12,688 nt of DNA from Actinomycetes bacterium (GTDB lineage Bacteria > Actinomycetota > Actinomycetes > Actinomycetales > Microbacteriaceae): NCBI GenBank assembly GCA_023421635.1, contig JAEZSU010000155.1:1-12688 (forward strand), written 5' to 3'. Below are positions 6,179-12,688 of the stretch, piece by piece. The notes under the pieces were generated by a model. The model saw only the letters and a list, made by a program, of their open reading frames with translations. It did no database searches and was not told the DNA's origin. Position numbers and translations under genes: made by a program. Position 1 is the stretch's first letter, and each line of letters begins with the position of its first letter.

Positions 6179-7540
6179 TCACGGGGCGTCGGTGGCGAAG
6201 AACACGTTCTTCGTCTCGGTGAAGTGCTCGGCGGCGTCGGGGCCGAGTTCGCGGCCGAGGCCCGATGCCTTCATCCCCCCGAACGGCGTCCAGTAGCGCA
6301 CCGAGGCGTGCGAGTTGACCGACAGCACCCCGCTCTGCACCGCGCGCGAGACGCGCACGGCTCGGCCGAGGTTCTCGGTCCACAGCGACCCGGCCAGTCC
6401 GTACGCGGTGTCGTTCGCGAGCCGGATGGCGTCGGCCTCGTCGTCGAACGGCAGCACCGCGACGACCGGGCCGAACACCTCCTCCTGCGCGATCCGGTCG
6501 TCGGGGCGGGCGAGCACGACCGCGGGGGCGAACCAGAACCCGTCACCTTCGGGCGCCGTGCCGCGGAACGCGATGTCGGCACCGTCGAGGAACCCGGCGA
6601 CACCCTCCCGGTGCGCCGCCGAGATGAGCGGCCCCATGTCGGTGTCCTCGGATGCCGGGTCCCCCACCCGCCACGCCCGCACCGCCGGTTCGAGCAGCTC
6701 GAGGAACCGGTCGTAGACGCTCCGCTGCACGAGCAGACGGCTGCGCGCGCAGCAGTCCTGCCCGGCGTTGTCGAAGACGGATGCGGGGACCGCCGCCGCG
6801 GCGGTGGCGAGGTCCGCATCCTCGAAGACGATGTTCGCGCTCTTGCCGCCGAGCTCGAGCGTCACCGGCTTCAGCATGCGCGCGCAGCCCGCGGCGACCG
6901 ACACCCCCACCTCGGTGGAGCCCGTGAAGACCACCTTGCGCACGTCCGGATGCGAGACGAAGCGCTGCCCGACGACCGAGCCGGCGCCGACGATCACCTG
7001 GAACAGGCCATCCGGAAGGCCCGCCGCGAGCGCCAGTTCGCCGAGCCGCAGCGCGGTGAGGGGGGTGAGCTCTGCGGGCTTGAGCAGCACCGCGTTGCCG
7101 GCGGCGAGCGCGGGCGCGAACCCCCACGAGGCGATCGTCATGGGGAAGTTCCACGGCACGATCACCCCCACCACGCCGTACGGCTCGTGGAAGGTGACGT
7201 CCAGCCCGCCGGGCACCGGGATCTGGCCGCCCATCAGGCGTTCCGGTGCGCCTGCATAGTAGTTCAGGACCTGCGCGACGTGACCTGCCTCCCACCGGGC
7301 GGAACCGATCGGATGCCCGGAGTTGCGCACCTCGAGCTGTGCCAGTTCCTCGACGTGTTCCTCGACGACCCGCGCGAAGGCGCGGAGCGCATCGGCGCGC
7401 GCGCCCGGTGCGCGCCCGGCCCATTCCCGCTGGGCGACGACGGCGCGGGCCACTGCGGCGTCCACGTCCGCAACGTCGGCACGGGGCAGGGTCGCGATCG
7501 GCTGCGCGGTGGCCGGGTCGATGACGGTGATCATGGTCAT
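6179..7540 (-). CDS. NAD(P)+-dependent aldehyde dehydrogenase
   Basis: A 453-residue aldehyde dehydrogenase of normal length. Visible motifs are PWNFP (129-133, oxyanion Asn131), Lys154 of LLKPAE for cofactor binding, FTGSTEVG (205-212), general base Glu229 in LELGGKSA, the nucleophile Cys263 in NAGQDC (followed by a second Cys), and EEVFGPVV. It oxidises an aldehyde to the carboxylate. In this operon the likely substrate is a gamma-glutamylated aldehyde, as for PuuC in the Puu pathway. The start at 7540 is chosen because its ATGA overlaps the stop of the hydrolase gene by 4 nt and because AGGAGG (7548-7553) lies 7 nt upstream; the longer open frame to 7651 adds only an Arg-rich non-homologous leader. 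The overlap implies translational coupling. Confidence 0.93.
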   Translation of the reverse strand: MTMITVIDPATAQPIATLPRADVADVDAAVARAVVAQREWAGRAPGARADALRAFARVVEEHVEELAQLEVRNSGHPIGSARWEAGHVAQVLNYYAGAPERLMGGQIPVPGGLDVTFHEPYGVVGVIVPWNFPMTIASWGFAPALAAGNAVLLKPAELTPLTALRLGELALAAGLPDGLFQVIVGAGSVVGQRFVSHPDVRKVVFTGSTEVGVSVAAGCARMLKPVTLELGGKSANIVFEDADLATAAAAVPASVFDNAGQDCCARSRLLVQRSVYDRFLELLEPAVRAWRVGDPASEDTDMGPLISAAHREGVAGFLDGADIAFRGTAPEGDGFWFAPAVVLARPDDRIAQEEVFGPVVAVLPFDDEADAIRLANDTAYGLAGSLWTENLGRAVRVSRAVQSGVLSVNSHASVRYWTPFGGMKASGLGRELGPDAAEHFTETKNVFFATDAP

Positions 7541-8307
7541 GCGGTGACCTCCTGTCGGCCGCCGTCGCTCCGGGCGGCGCGGAACGCGGATGCGGCGGCG
7601 ACGAGGCCGAGGAAGAGGCGCCGATCGGCCGCATCCTCCTCGGGATGCCACTGCACCGCGACGAGGTAGTCGTCGCCCGGCAGCTCGATCGCCTGGACGA
7701 GGCCCTCATCGCTGCGGGCGGTGACCAGGAGCCCGTCGCCCACCCGGTCGATGCCCTGGTGGTGGTAGCTGTGCACCGGCAGCGGGCCGGCCCCGACGAG
7801 CCCGGCGAGGCGGGTGCCGTCCTCGACGCGCACGGTGTTCCGGGCGAAGACGCCGCCGCCGAGCTTGTACCGCTCGGTGCCGAGCGCCTCGGGCAGGTGC
7901 TGGTGCAGGGTGCCGCCCGCCGCGACGTTGATGAGCTGCAGCCCGCGGCAGATGCCGAACACGGGGATGCGGCGGGCACGGGCGCCGCGCAGCAGCGCGA
8001 GCTCCCACGCGTCACGATCGGGGCGTGCCGGGTCGCTGAGCGGGTGGCGCTCGGCGCCGTAGAGCTCCGGCTGCACGTCGAGGCCGCCGGTGAGGATGAG
8101 CCCGTCGAGGCCGTCCAGCACGACCTCGGCCGCGCGCTCCGGCGACGCCTGCGGGGGCAGCAGCACCGCGGCGGCACCGGAGGCGGTGACCGCCTCGAAG
8201 TACTGCTGCGGCAGGAAGGACGCCCGCACATCCCACACGCCCTGGGTGGCGCGCTCCAGGTAGGTCGTCAGCCCGACGACCGGCGGCTCAGAGTCGTTCG
8301 AACCCAC
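7537..8307 (-). CDS. Class I glutamine amidotransferase-like gamma-glutamyl hydrolase (PuuD type)
   Basis: A 256-residue class I glutamine amidotransferase-fold peptidase of the C26 type. The catalytic triad is visible: nucleophile Cys120 in FGICRGLQLINVA, and His221 with Glu223 in QWHPEE. The GGLDVQPELYG motif (74-84) is typical of the gamma-glutamyl-GABA hydrolase (PuuD) family. It is expected to cleave the gamma-glutamyl amide after side-chain oxidation, releasing glutamate and the amino acid product. I chose the GTG at 8307, which has GGGAG 7 nt upstream and removes an unconserved extension; it overlaps the end of the ligase gene by 20 nt. A GTG at 8313 is the close alternative. It overlaps the aldehyde dehydrogenase start by 4 nt. 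Its location after a gamma-glutamyl ligase supports the catabolic role over a biosynthetic one. Confidence 0.9.
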   Translation of the reverse strand: MGSNDSEPPVVGLTTYLERATQGVWDVRASFLPQQYFEAVTASGAAAVLLPPQASPERAAEVVLDGLDGLILTGGLDVQPELYGAERHPLSDPARPDRDAWELALLRGARARRIPVFGICRGLQLINVAAGGTLHQHLPEALGTERYKLGGGVFARNTVRVEDGTRLAGLVGAGPLPVHSYHHQGIDRVGDGLLVTARSDEGLVQAIELPGDDYLVAVQWHPEEDAADRRLFLGLVAAASAFRAARSDGGRQEVTA

Positions 8308-9643
8308 GCACACGCTCCCAGTCGGTGACGGCGGCATCGTAGGCCTCGACCTCGATGCGCGCCTGGTTGAGGTAGTGCGCGACGACGTCCTCCCCGAACG
8401 CCTCGCGCGCCACGGTGGACTCGGCGAACAGGGCCGCCGCCTCACGGAGCGTGGTCGGCAGGGTGTCGACCCCGGCGTCGTACGCGTTCCCGGCCAGCGG
8501 TGCCGGCAGCGGCAGCTCGTGCTCGATGCCGTGCAGGCCCCCGGCGATGATGGCGGCGATGGCCAGGTACGGGTTCACGTCGCCGCCGGGCACCCGGTTC
8601 TCCACCCGCAGCCCCGCACCGTGCCCGACGACCCGCAGCGCGCAGGTGCGGTTGTCCAGGCCCCAGGCGATGCCGGTGGGGGCGAACGAGCCCTTCGCGA
8701 ACCGCTTGTACGAGTTGATGGTGGGCGCGTAGAGCAGCGTGAACTCCCGGAGGGTGGCCAGCACTCCGGCGATCCAGTGGCCCATGAGCGGACTGAACCC
8801 GTGCTCGCCGTCGCCCGCCATCACCGCGTCGCCGCCGCCCGAGCGCACCGAGAGGTGGATGTGGCAGCTGTTGCCCTCGCGCTCGTTGAACTTGGCCATG
8901 AACGTGAGTGCCTTGCCGTGGAGGTCGGCGATCTCCTTGGCCCCGTTCTTGTAGATGGTGTGCTGGTCGGCGGTCTCCAGCGCCTCGGCATAGCGGAAGG
9001 CGATCTCCTGCTGCCCGAGGTTGCATTCCCCCTTCACCCCCTCGCAGTAGAGCCCGGCGCCCTCCATGCCGCGGCGGATGTCGCGCAGGAGCGGCTCGAG
9101 CCGGGTGGTGGCGAGGAGGTTGTAGTCGACGTTGTAGTCGGTCGCGGGTGCCAGGTCGCGGTAGCCCTTGCGCCACGCCTCACGGAACGAGTCGTCGAAG
9201 ACGATGAACTCGAGTTCGGTGGCGGCGAACGCGACGAGGTCCCGCTCGGCGAGGCGTTCGCGCTGCCGGGCGAGGATGCTGCGCGGCGCGGGGGCGACCG
9301 CATCCCCGCGCTCCCACCGCAGGTCGCTCATCACGAGCGCGGTGCCCGGCTGCCAGGGCACGCGCCGGAGCGTCGCGACGTCGGGGGCGAGGACCATGTC
9401 GCCGTACCCGGTCTCCCAGCTCGACATCGCGTACCCCTCGACCGGGTCGAGGTCGACGTCGACGGAGAGCAGGTAGTTGCAGGCCTCGGCGCCGTGGTCG
9501 AGCACGACGTCCTGCCACATCCGCCCGGAGACGCGCTTGCCGACGAGCCTGCCCTGCGCGTCGGCGAACGCGACGATGACGGTGTCGATATCTCCGGCGT
9601 CGATCGCCGCCGACAGCTCGGCGACGGTGAGATTGCCCGGCAT
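8288..9643 (-). CDS. Glutamine synthetase-like gamma-glutamyl-amide ligase (GlnA4/PuuA type)
   Basis: A 451-residue protein of the glutamine synthetase superfamily. It has the metal/ATP motif ELEF (143-146), the GECNLGQQEI segment (205-213), GNSCHIHLS (258-265), NSYKRF (310-315), WGLDNR (327-332) and RVENRVPGGDVNPYL (346-360). The ammonium-site DGSSI loop of housekeeping enzymes is not seen; the corresponding area reads DHGAEACNYL. Together with the neighbouring PuuD-type hydrolase and aldehyde dehydrogenase this marks an ATP-dependent gamma-glutamyl ligase for an amine rather than an ammonia-assimilating enzyme. The permease and alcohol dehydrogenase next to it point to ethanolamine or another amino alcohol, as for GlnA4 of Streptomyces (inference). 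The ATG at 9643 has AGAGGA 7 nt upstream; the longer frame from a GTG at 9691 lacks such a site. First gene of the operon. Confidence 0.9.
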   Translation of the reverse strand: MPGNLTVAELSAAIDAGDIDTVIVAFADAQGRLVGKRVSGRMWQDVVLDHGAEACNYLLSVDVDLDPVEGYAMSSWETGYGDMVLAPDVATLRRVPWQPGTALVMSDLRWERGDAVAPAPRSILARQRERLAERDLVAFAATELEFIVFDDSFREAWRKGYRDLAPATDYNVDYNLLATTRLEPLLRDIRRGMEGAGLYCEGVKGECNLGQQEIAFRYAEALETADQHTIYKNGAKEIADLHGKALTFMAKFNEREGNSCHIHLSVRSGGGDAVMAGDGEHGFSPLMGHWIAGVLATLREFTLLYAPTINSYKRFAKGSFAPTGIAWGLDNRTCALRVVGHGAGLRVENRVPGGDVNPYLAIAAIIAGGLHGIEHELPLPAPLAGNAYDAGVDTLPTTLREAAALFAESTVAREAFGEDVVAHYLNQARIEVEAYDAAVTDWERVRGFERL

Positions 9644-9680
9644 CAGGACGTCCTCTCTCCACCCGGCGGTTCGGGCGGGC

Positions 9681-9749
9681 CTACCTTTCACCGACGGGTT
9701 CGGCAGCCATCCCGCCTCACTGTAACGAGAAAGTCACCCGCAAAGGTAG
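9681..9749. repeat. Inverted motif pair CTACCTTT/AAAGGTAG, candidate operators
   Basis: CTACCTTT (9681-9688) and AAAGGTAG (9742-9749) are exact reverse complements about 60 bp apart. The right copy abuts the -35 region of the ligase promoter candidate, and the left copy falls in its predicted leader. A pair of sites for the local FadR-type regulator is possible but not shown. Confidence 0.4.
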
Positions 9750-9797
9750 ACGCGCCCTGCCAATAGACGCCACAATCATCCGCAACGCGGACGCGAG

Positions 9798-9811
9798 GGT
9801 GCGTGCGCACC
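9798..9811. promoter_or_regulatory. 14-bp dyad upstream of the permease gene
   Basis: GGTGCG-TG-CGCACC is a perfect dyad around a 2-nt centre, located in the presumed permease leader 29 nt before the ATG. It could be an operator or a short RNA hairpin. Confidence 0.35.
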
Positions 9812-9840
9812 GGCTCTACCCGACGCTTCACGGAGGACGG

Positions 9841-11382
9841 ATGTCTCAGAGCAGTGAACCCCGCAAGGTTTCCGGCGCCACCTACACCCGCGCGGGGACC
9901 GACTACTTCGCCAAACGCACCCTGAAGCGCTCGGCCGGCGTGTGGGGCCTGTGGGGCCTCGCCGTGGCGGCGGTCATCTCCGGCGACTTCTCCGGCTGGA
10001 ACTTCGGCATCGACTTCGCCGGGTTCGGCGGGATGCTGATCGCCTTCGTCATCCTCGTCGCCATGTACTACGGCATGATCTTCTCGATCGGCGAGATGGC
10101 CGCCGCGATGCCGCACACCGGCGGCGCCTACTCCTTCGCCCGGAGCGCCATGGGCCCGTGGGGCGGGCTCATCACCGGCGCCGCCGAGACCATCGAGTAC
10201 GTCGCGACGACCGCGGTGATCGTCTACTTCTCCGCCTCCTACGCCGACGCGATCACGAGCGAGCTGCTGAACTTCTCGATGCCGGCGTGGGTGTGGTGGA
10301 TCATCCTGTACGCGGCGTTCATCGCCCTCAACGCGGCCGGCGCGCACATCTCGTTCCGGTTCGCGATCGTCGTCTCGATCATCTCCATCGGGATCATCGT
10401 CGTCTTCTCGCTGATGGCGATCTTCTCCGGCGCGTTCTCGTGGGCGAGCCTCTGGGACATCGCGCCCGATCCGGGCCAGACCGAGTTCCTCCCCCACGGC
10501 GTGCTGCCGATCCTGTTCGCACTGCCGTTCGCGATGTGGTTCTTCCTCGGCATCGAGGAGCTGCCGCTCGCCGCCGAGGAGTCGCACAACCCGGTGCGCG
10601 ACATCCCGCGGGCGGGGTTCTGGGCCCGCGGCACCCTCATCGTCACCGGCGTGCTCGTGCTCGTCCTGAACACCGGCGTCATCGGGGCAGAGGCCACCGG
10701 GGTCGCGGGCGAGCCGCTCCTGGACGGGTTCCGGGCGATCGTGGGCGACGGCCTCGCCGCGGTGCTGGCCCTGTTCGCCCTCGTGGGCCTGCTCGCCTCG
10801 CTCCAGGGCATCATGTTCGCGTACGGGCGCAACATGTACTCGCTCTCCCGCGCCGGCTACTACCCGCGGTGGCTGTCGCTGACCGGAAAGCGCCAGACGC
10901 CGTGGGTGGCGCTCGTGGTGGGTGCGGTCGTGGGCTTCGTGGCCCTCGTCGTGCTCGACGGGCTCGCCGCCGTGAACGAGGACGTGGGCGCGGTGGCCGG
11001 CGCGATCGTGCTGAACATCGCGGTGTGGGGCGCCGTGCTGGCGTACTTCCTGCAGCTGGTGTCGTTCCTGATCCTCCGACGGAAGTACCCGAATGTGGCA
11101 CGCCCGTACCGGAGCCCCTGGGGCGTCCCGGGCGCCGTCATCGCCGCGGTGATCGCCGCGCTCATCTTCGTCGGGTTCCTCCTGAACCCCACGTTCCTCC
11201 CGGCGATCATCGCGATCGTCGTGGTGTACGCCATCATCCTGCTCGGCTTCGCGCTCTTCTTCCGGCACCGCCTCGTGCTCTCCCCGGAGGAGGAGTACGC
11301 GCTCTCGGGCGGCACGCACGGCGATCCGCAGGCGGAGGGGTACGACGCGATGGAGGCGCAGGTCTTCGACGACAAACGCTAG
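9841..11382 (+). CDS. eat: APC-superfamily permease, ethanolamine permease-like
   Basis: A 513-residue inner-membrane amino acid/amine permease with about 12 hydrophobic segments, the first near residues 33-56 and the last near 440-485, and a polar C-terminal tail. The first helix carries WGLAVAAVISGDFSGWNFG (about 38-56), which resembles the ethanolamine permease branch. PHTGGAYSFAR (91-101) and the mid-protein GIEELPLAAEES (237-248) are general APC features. It probably imports ethanolamine or a similar cationic amine in symport. It is read divergently from the gamma-glutamyl ligase operon, which supports a shared substrate. The start has GGAGG 4 nt upstream; the open frame begins at 9799, but the 14 extra residues lack family character. 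A strong hairpin terminator starts at its stop codon. Substrate assignment rests on remembered family pattern and context. Confidence 0.87.
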   Translation: MSQSSEPRKVSGATYTRAGTDYFAKRTLKRSAGVWGLWGLAVAAVISGDFSGWNFGIDFAGFGGMLIAFVILVAMYYGMIFSIGEMAAAMPHTGGAYSFARSAMGPWGGLITGAAETIEYVATTAVIVYFSASYADAITSELLNFSMPAWVWWIILYAAFIALNAAGAHISFRFAIVVSIISIGIIVVFSLMAIFSGAFSWASLWDIAPDPGQTEFLPHGVLPILFALPFAMWFFLGIEELPLAAEESHNPVRDIPRAGFWARGTLIVTGVLVLVLNTGVIGAEATGVAGEPLLDGFRAIVGDGLAAVLALFALVGLLASLQGIMFAYGRNMYSLSRAGYYPRWLSLTGKRQTPWVALVVGAVVGFVALVVLDGLAAVNEDVGAVAGAIVLNIAVWGAVLAYFLQLVSFLILRRKYPNVARPYRSPWGVPGAVIAAVIAALIFVGFLLNPTFLPAIIAIVVVYAIILLGFALFFRHRLVLSPEEEYALSGGTHGDPQAEGYDAMEAQVFDDKR

Positions 11383-11440
11383 GCACGATCGGACCCCGGG
11401 CCCCGGCCCGCCTGCGGGCGGCCGGGGCCCTGTTCGTGCC
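11382..11440 (+). terminator. Strong stem-loop terminator after the permease gene
   Basis: GGGCCCCGGCC (11398-11408) pairs perfectly with GGCCGGGGCCC (11420-11430). An outer stem GGCACGA (11382-11388) with TCGTGCC (11434-11440) stacks below it. The outer stem includes the last base of the permease stop codon. No long T-run follows (TGTTCGT), as is usual in high-GC actinobacteria. Confidence 0.8.
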
Positions 11441-11557
11441 CGCCCGCCCGGATGTGATCCTTCACTTTCCACGCCGCGTGACACGGCCTCCCCTCTCCAC
11501 AGCGGGATTCCTGCGGTTCCAGCCGGATCCCGTTACCGATCTGTGACCTCGGAATGC

Positions 11558-11588
11558 TTGCGGACGCCCCTTTTGTGAGCGCTAACAT
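11558..11588 (+). promoter_or_regulatory. LacI-family operator overlapping the -10 of the sugar-binding protein gene
   Basis: TGTGAGCGCTAACA (11574-11587) is a dyad with 6 of 7 symmetrical pairs and matches the usual LacI-family operator pattern TGTNAGCGCTNACA. It overlaps a TANNNT -10 candidate, TAACAT (11583-11588). TTGCGG at 11558-11563 is a -35 candidate, 19 nt upstream, slightly long. A repressor bound here would block transcription until its sugar ligand is present. The rest of 11441-11669 shows no gene. Confidence 0.7.
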
Positions 11589-11656
11589 TCACGCGCGGGC
11601 TCGGATGCACCGGGACTGCGATCACACTCAACCCGAGCGAGGACGCCGGGCGGAAC

Positions 11657-11663
11657 AAGGAGG
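11657..11663 (+). promoter_or_regulatory. Ribosome binding site of the sugar-binding protein gene
   Basis: AAGGAGG, 6 nt before the ATG at 11670, is the strongest Shine-Dalgarno sequence in the window and fits a highly expressed binding protein. Confidence 0.85.
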
Positions 11664-11669
11664 TTTCCG

Positions 11670-12650
11670 ATGAAGTTGAAGGCATTGGTCGCGGGCGCCG
11701 CGATGCTCGGCGCGATCGCGCTGACCGCGACGGGCTGCGCCGGCGGTTCCGGGGGCGACAGCGCAGGCGGCGACGGCGACCTGATCACGGTCGGCTTCGC
11801 GCAGACCGGTTCGGAGTCGGGCTGGCGGTCGGCGAACACCGAATCGATGAAGGAGGCGTTCTCCAAGGAGAACGGCTTCGACCTCGTGTTCAACGCGGCC
11901 GACAACAAGCAGGAGGCGCAGATCCAGGCGGTCCGCAGCTTCATCAACCAGGGCGTCGACGCGATCGTCATCGCACCGATCACGGTCGACGGCTGGGACG
12001 ACGTGCTGAAGGAGGCGCAGGATGCCGGCATCCCGGTGATCCTGGAAGACCGCACCGTCAGCGCCAGCGACGACCTGTACGCCTCGTGGGTCGGGCTCGA
12101 CTTCGAGAAGGAGGGCCACACCGCCGGCGAGTGGGTGAAGGAGACCTTCGACGGCCAGGGCGCCAACCTCGTCATCCTCGAGGGCACGACCGGTTCCTCG
12201 GCCGCGCTCGACCGCGCGACCGGCTTCGCCGACGCGATCGAGGGCACCGACATCACCGTGCTCGACTCGCAGACGGGCGACTTCACGCGCGACGGCGGCA
12301 AGAAGGTCATGGAGGGCTACCTGCAGAAGTACGGCGCCGACATCGACGTCCTGTTCGCCCACAACGACGACATGGGCCTCGGCGCGCTCGACGCGATCAA
12401 GGCCGCAGGGCTCGTCCCGGGCACCGACATCCAGATCGTCACGATCGACGCGGTGAAGGACGGCATGACCGCCCTCGCGAACGGCGAGTTCAACTTCATC
12501 GTGGAGTGCAACCCGCTGCTGGGCGATAAGGCGGCCGAACTCGTCAAGGCCGTGCTGGCGGACGAGCCGGTGGAGAAGAAGACGATCGTGGAGGACCAGT
12601 CCTTCACCCCGGAGCAGGCGAAGGAAGTCCTGGACTCCCGGGCGTACTGA
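11670..12650 (+). CDS. ytfQ: Sugar ABC transporter substrate-binding lipoprotein, YtfQ-like
   Basis: A 326-residue periplasmic-binding-protein-fold lipoprotein. The signal peptide has a basic MKLK start, a hydrophobic stretch and a lipobox ending at Cys23 (TATGC), followed by a Gly/Asp-rich linker (24-37). Mature-domain features are ITVGFAQTGSESGWR (39-53), NKQEAQIQAVRSF (79-91), EDR (126-128), AHND (230-233) and TIDAVKDG (258-265). The GSESGWR, DR and ND segments match YtfQ, the galactofuranose-binding protein of E. coli (about 318 residues). It should capture a sugar, perhaps a furanose, outside the membrane and deliver it to an ABC importer. The LacI-type operator upstream fits sugar induction. 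The ATPase and permease genes would be expected downstream, beyond the window. The exact sugar is not determined. Confidence 0.9.
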   Translation: MKLKALVAGAAMLGAIALTATGCAGGSGGDSAGGDGDLITVGFAQTGSESGWRSANTESMKEAFSKENGFDLVFNAADNKQEAQIQAVRSFINQGVDAIVIAPITVDGWDDVLKEAQDAGIPVILEDRTVSASDDLYASWVGLDFEKEGHTAGEWVKETFDGQGANLVILEGTTGSSAALDRATGFADAIEGTDITVLDSQTGDFTRDGGKKVMEGYLQKYGADIDVLFAHNDDMGLGALDAIKAAGLVPGTDIQIVTIDAVKDGMTALANGEFNFIVECNPLLGDKAAELVKAVLADEPVEKKTIVEDQSFTPEQAKEVLDSRAY

Positions 12651-12688
12651 CCCCTCTCACCCGGTGTGCGGGGGCCGGCCTCCCGACC
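12651..12688 (+). other. Non-coding tail at window edge
   Basis: The last 38 nt after the binding-protein stop contain GGCCGGCC, a small GC palindrome within GGGGGCCGGCCTCCC, perhaps the start of a hairpin that lowers expression of downstream transporter genes relative to the binding protein. Too little is visible to decide. Confidence 0.3.

Larger units (their letters stand above)
9644..9840. promoter_or_regulatory. Divergent promoter region of ligase operon and permease
   Basis: This 197-bp gap drives both halves of the amine locus. On the minus strand TACAGT (9724-9719) is a TANNNT -10 candidate for the ligase operon with a poor -35. On the plus strand TAGACG (9747-9752) and CACAAT (9771-9776), 18 nt apart, are a weak promoter candidate for the permease. 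TAGACGC is also repeated directly at 9747-9753 and 9764-9770. The permease ribosome binding site is GGAGG (9832-9836). Confidence 0.5.

Noticed and set aside
8288..9643. Housekeeping ammonia-assimilating glutamine synthetase
   Set aside because: The ammonium-site loop is altered and the operon encodes a gamma-glutamyl hydrolase and aldehyde-oxidising enzymes, which fits an amine ligase instead.
9688..11484. 598-codon minus-strand frame opposite the permease
   Set aside because: It mirrors the permease, is rich in Asp, Glu, His and Arg from reverse reading of hydrophobic codons, and has no ribosome binding site.

Overview
The window is very GC-rich, codes densely on both strands, and uses GTG starts and leaderless promoters. 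Together with the protein types this points to an actinobacterium, most likely of the Microbacteriaceae (Microbacterium-like). That placement is an inference from composition and remembered protein similarity, not from a search.

Layout. The left edge (1-1033, +) holds an acyl-CoA dehydrogenase-fold flavoprotein without its N-terminus. A hairpin-rich gap separates it from an ATZ/TRZ-type amidohydrolase (1201-2562, +). The DNA-repair ATPase gene radA follows (2701-4074, +). It appears to be leaderless and to have a promoter resembling the RecA-independent damage-inducible (PafBC-type) element of actinobacteria. A small SseB-like gene (4071-4478, -) converges on radA so tightly that the two stop codons overlap within CTAA.

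The core of the window (4522-11382) looks like a catabolic locus for an amine. A minus-strand operon runs from a glutamine-synthetase-like gamma-glutamyl-amide ligase (start 9643), through a PuuD-type gamma-glutamyl hydrolase (start 8307) and an aldehyde dehydrogenase (start 7540), to a short-chain dehydrogenase (start 6123) and a FadR-type regulator (start 5238). An ethanolamine-permease-like APC transporter is read divergently from 9841. The combination suggests that ethanolamine or a related amino alcohol is imported, gamma-glutamylated, oxidised from alcohol to aldehyde to acid, and hydrolysed to release glutamate and glycine. This would be a polyamine-type (Puu) pathway in which an alcohol dehydrogenase replaces the amine-oxidising step. 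The 197-bp divergent promoter region carries inverted repeats that are candidate operators.

The right end (11670-12650, +) holds a YtfQ-like sugar-binding lipoprotein. It has a strong terminator upstream (closing the permease unit) and a LacI-family operator laid over its predicted -10 box. Its ABC transporter partners, if present, lie beyond the window.

I saw no RNA genes, insertion sequences, CRISPR arrays or phage genes. No gene-free stretch exceeds 300 bp. The longest, 11383-11669, holds the permease terminator and the ytfQ control region.
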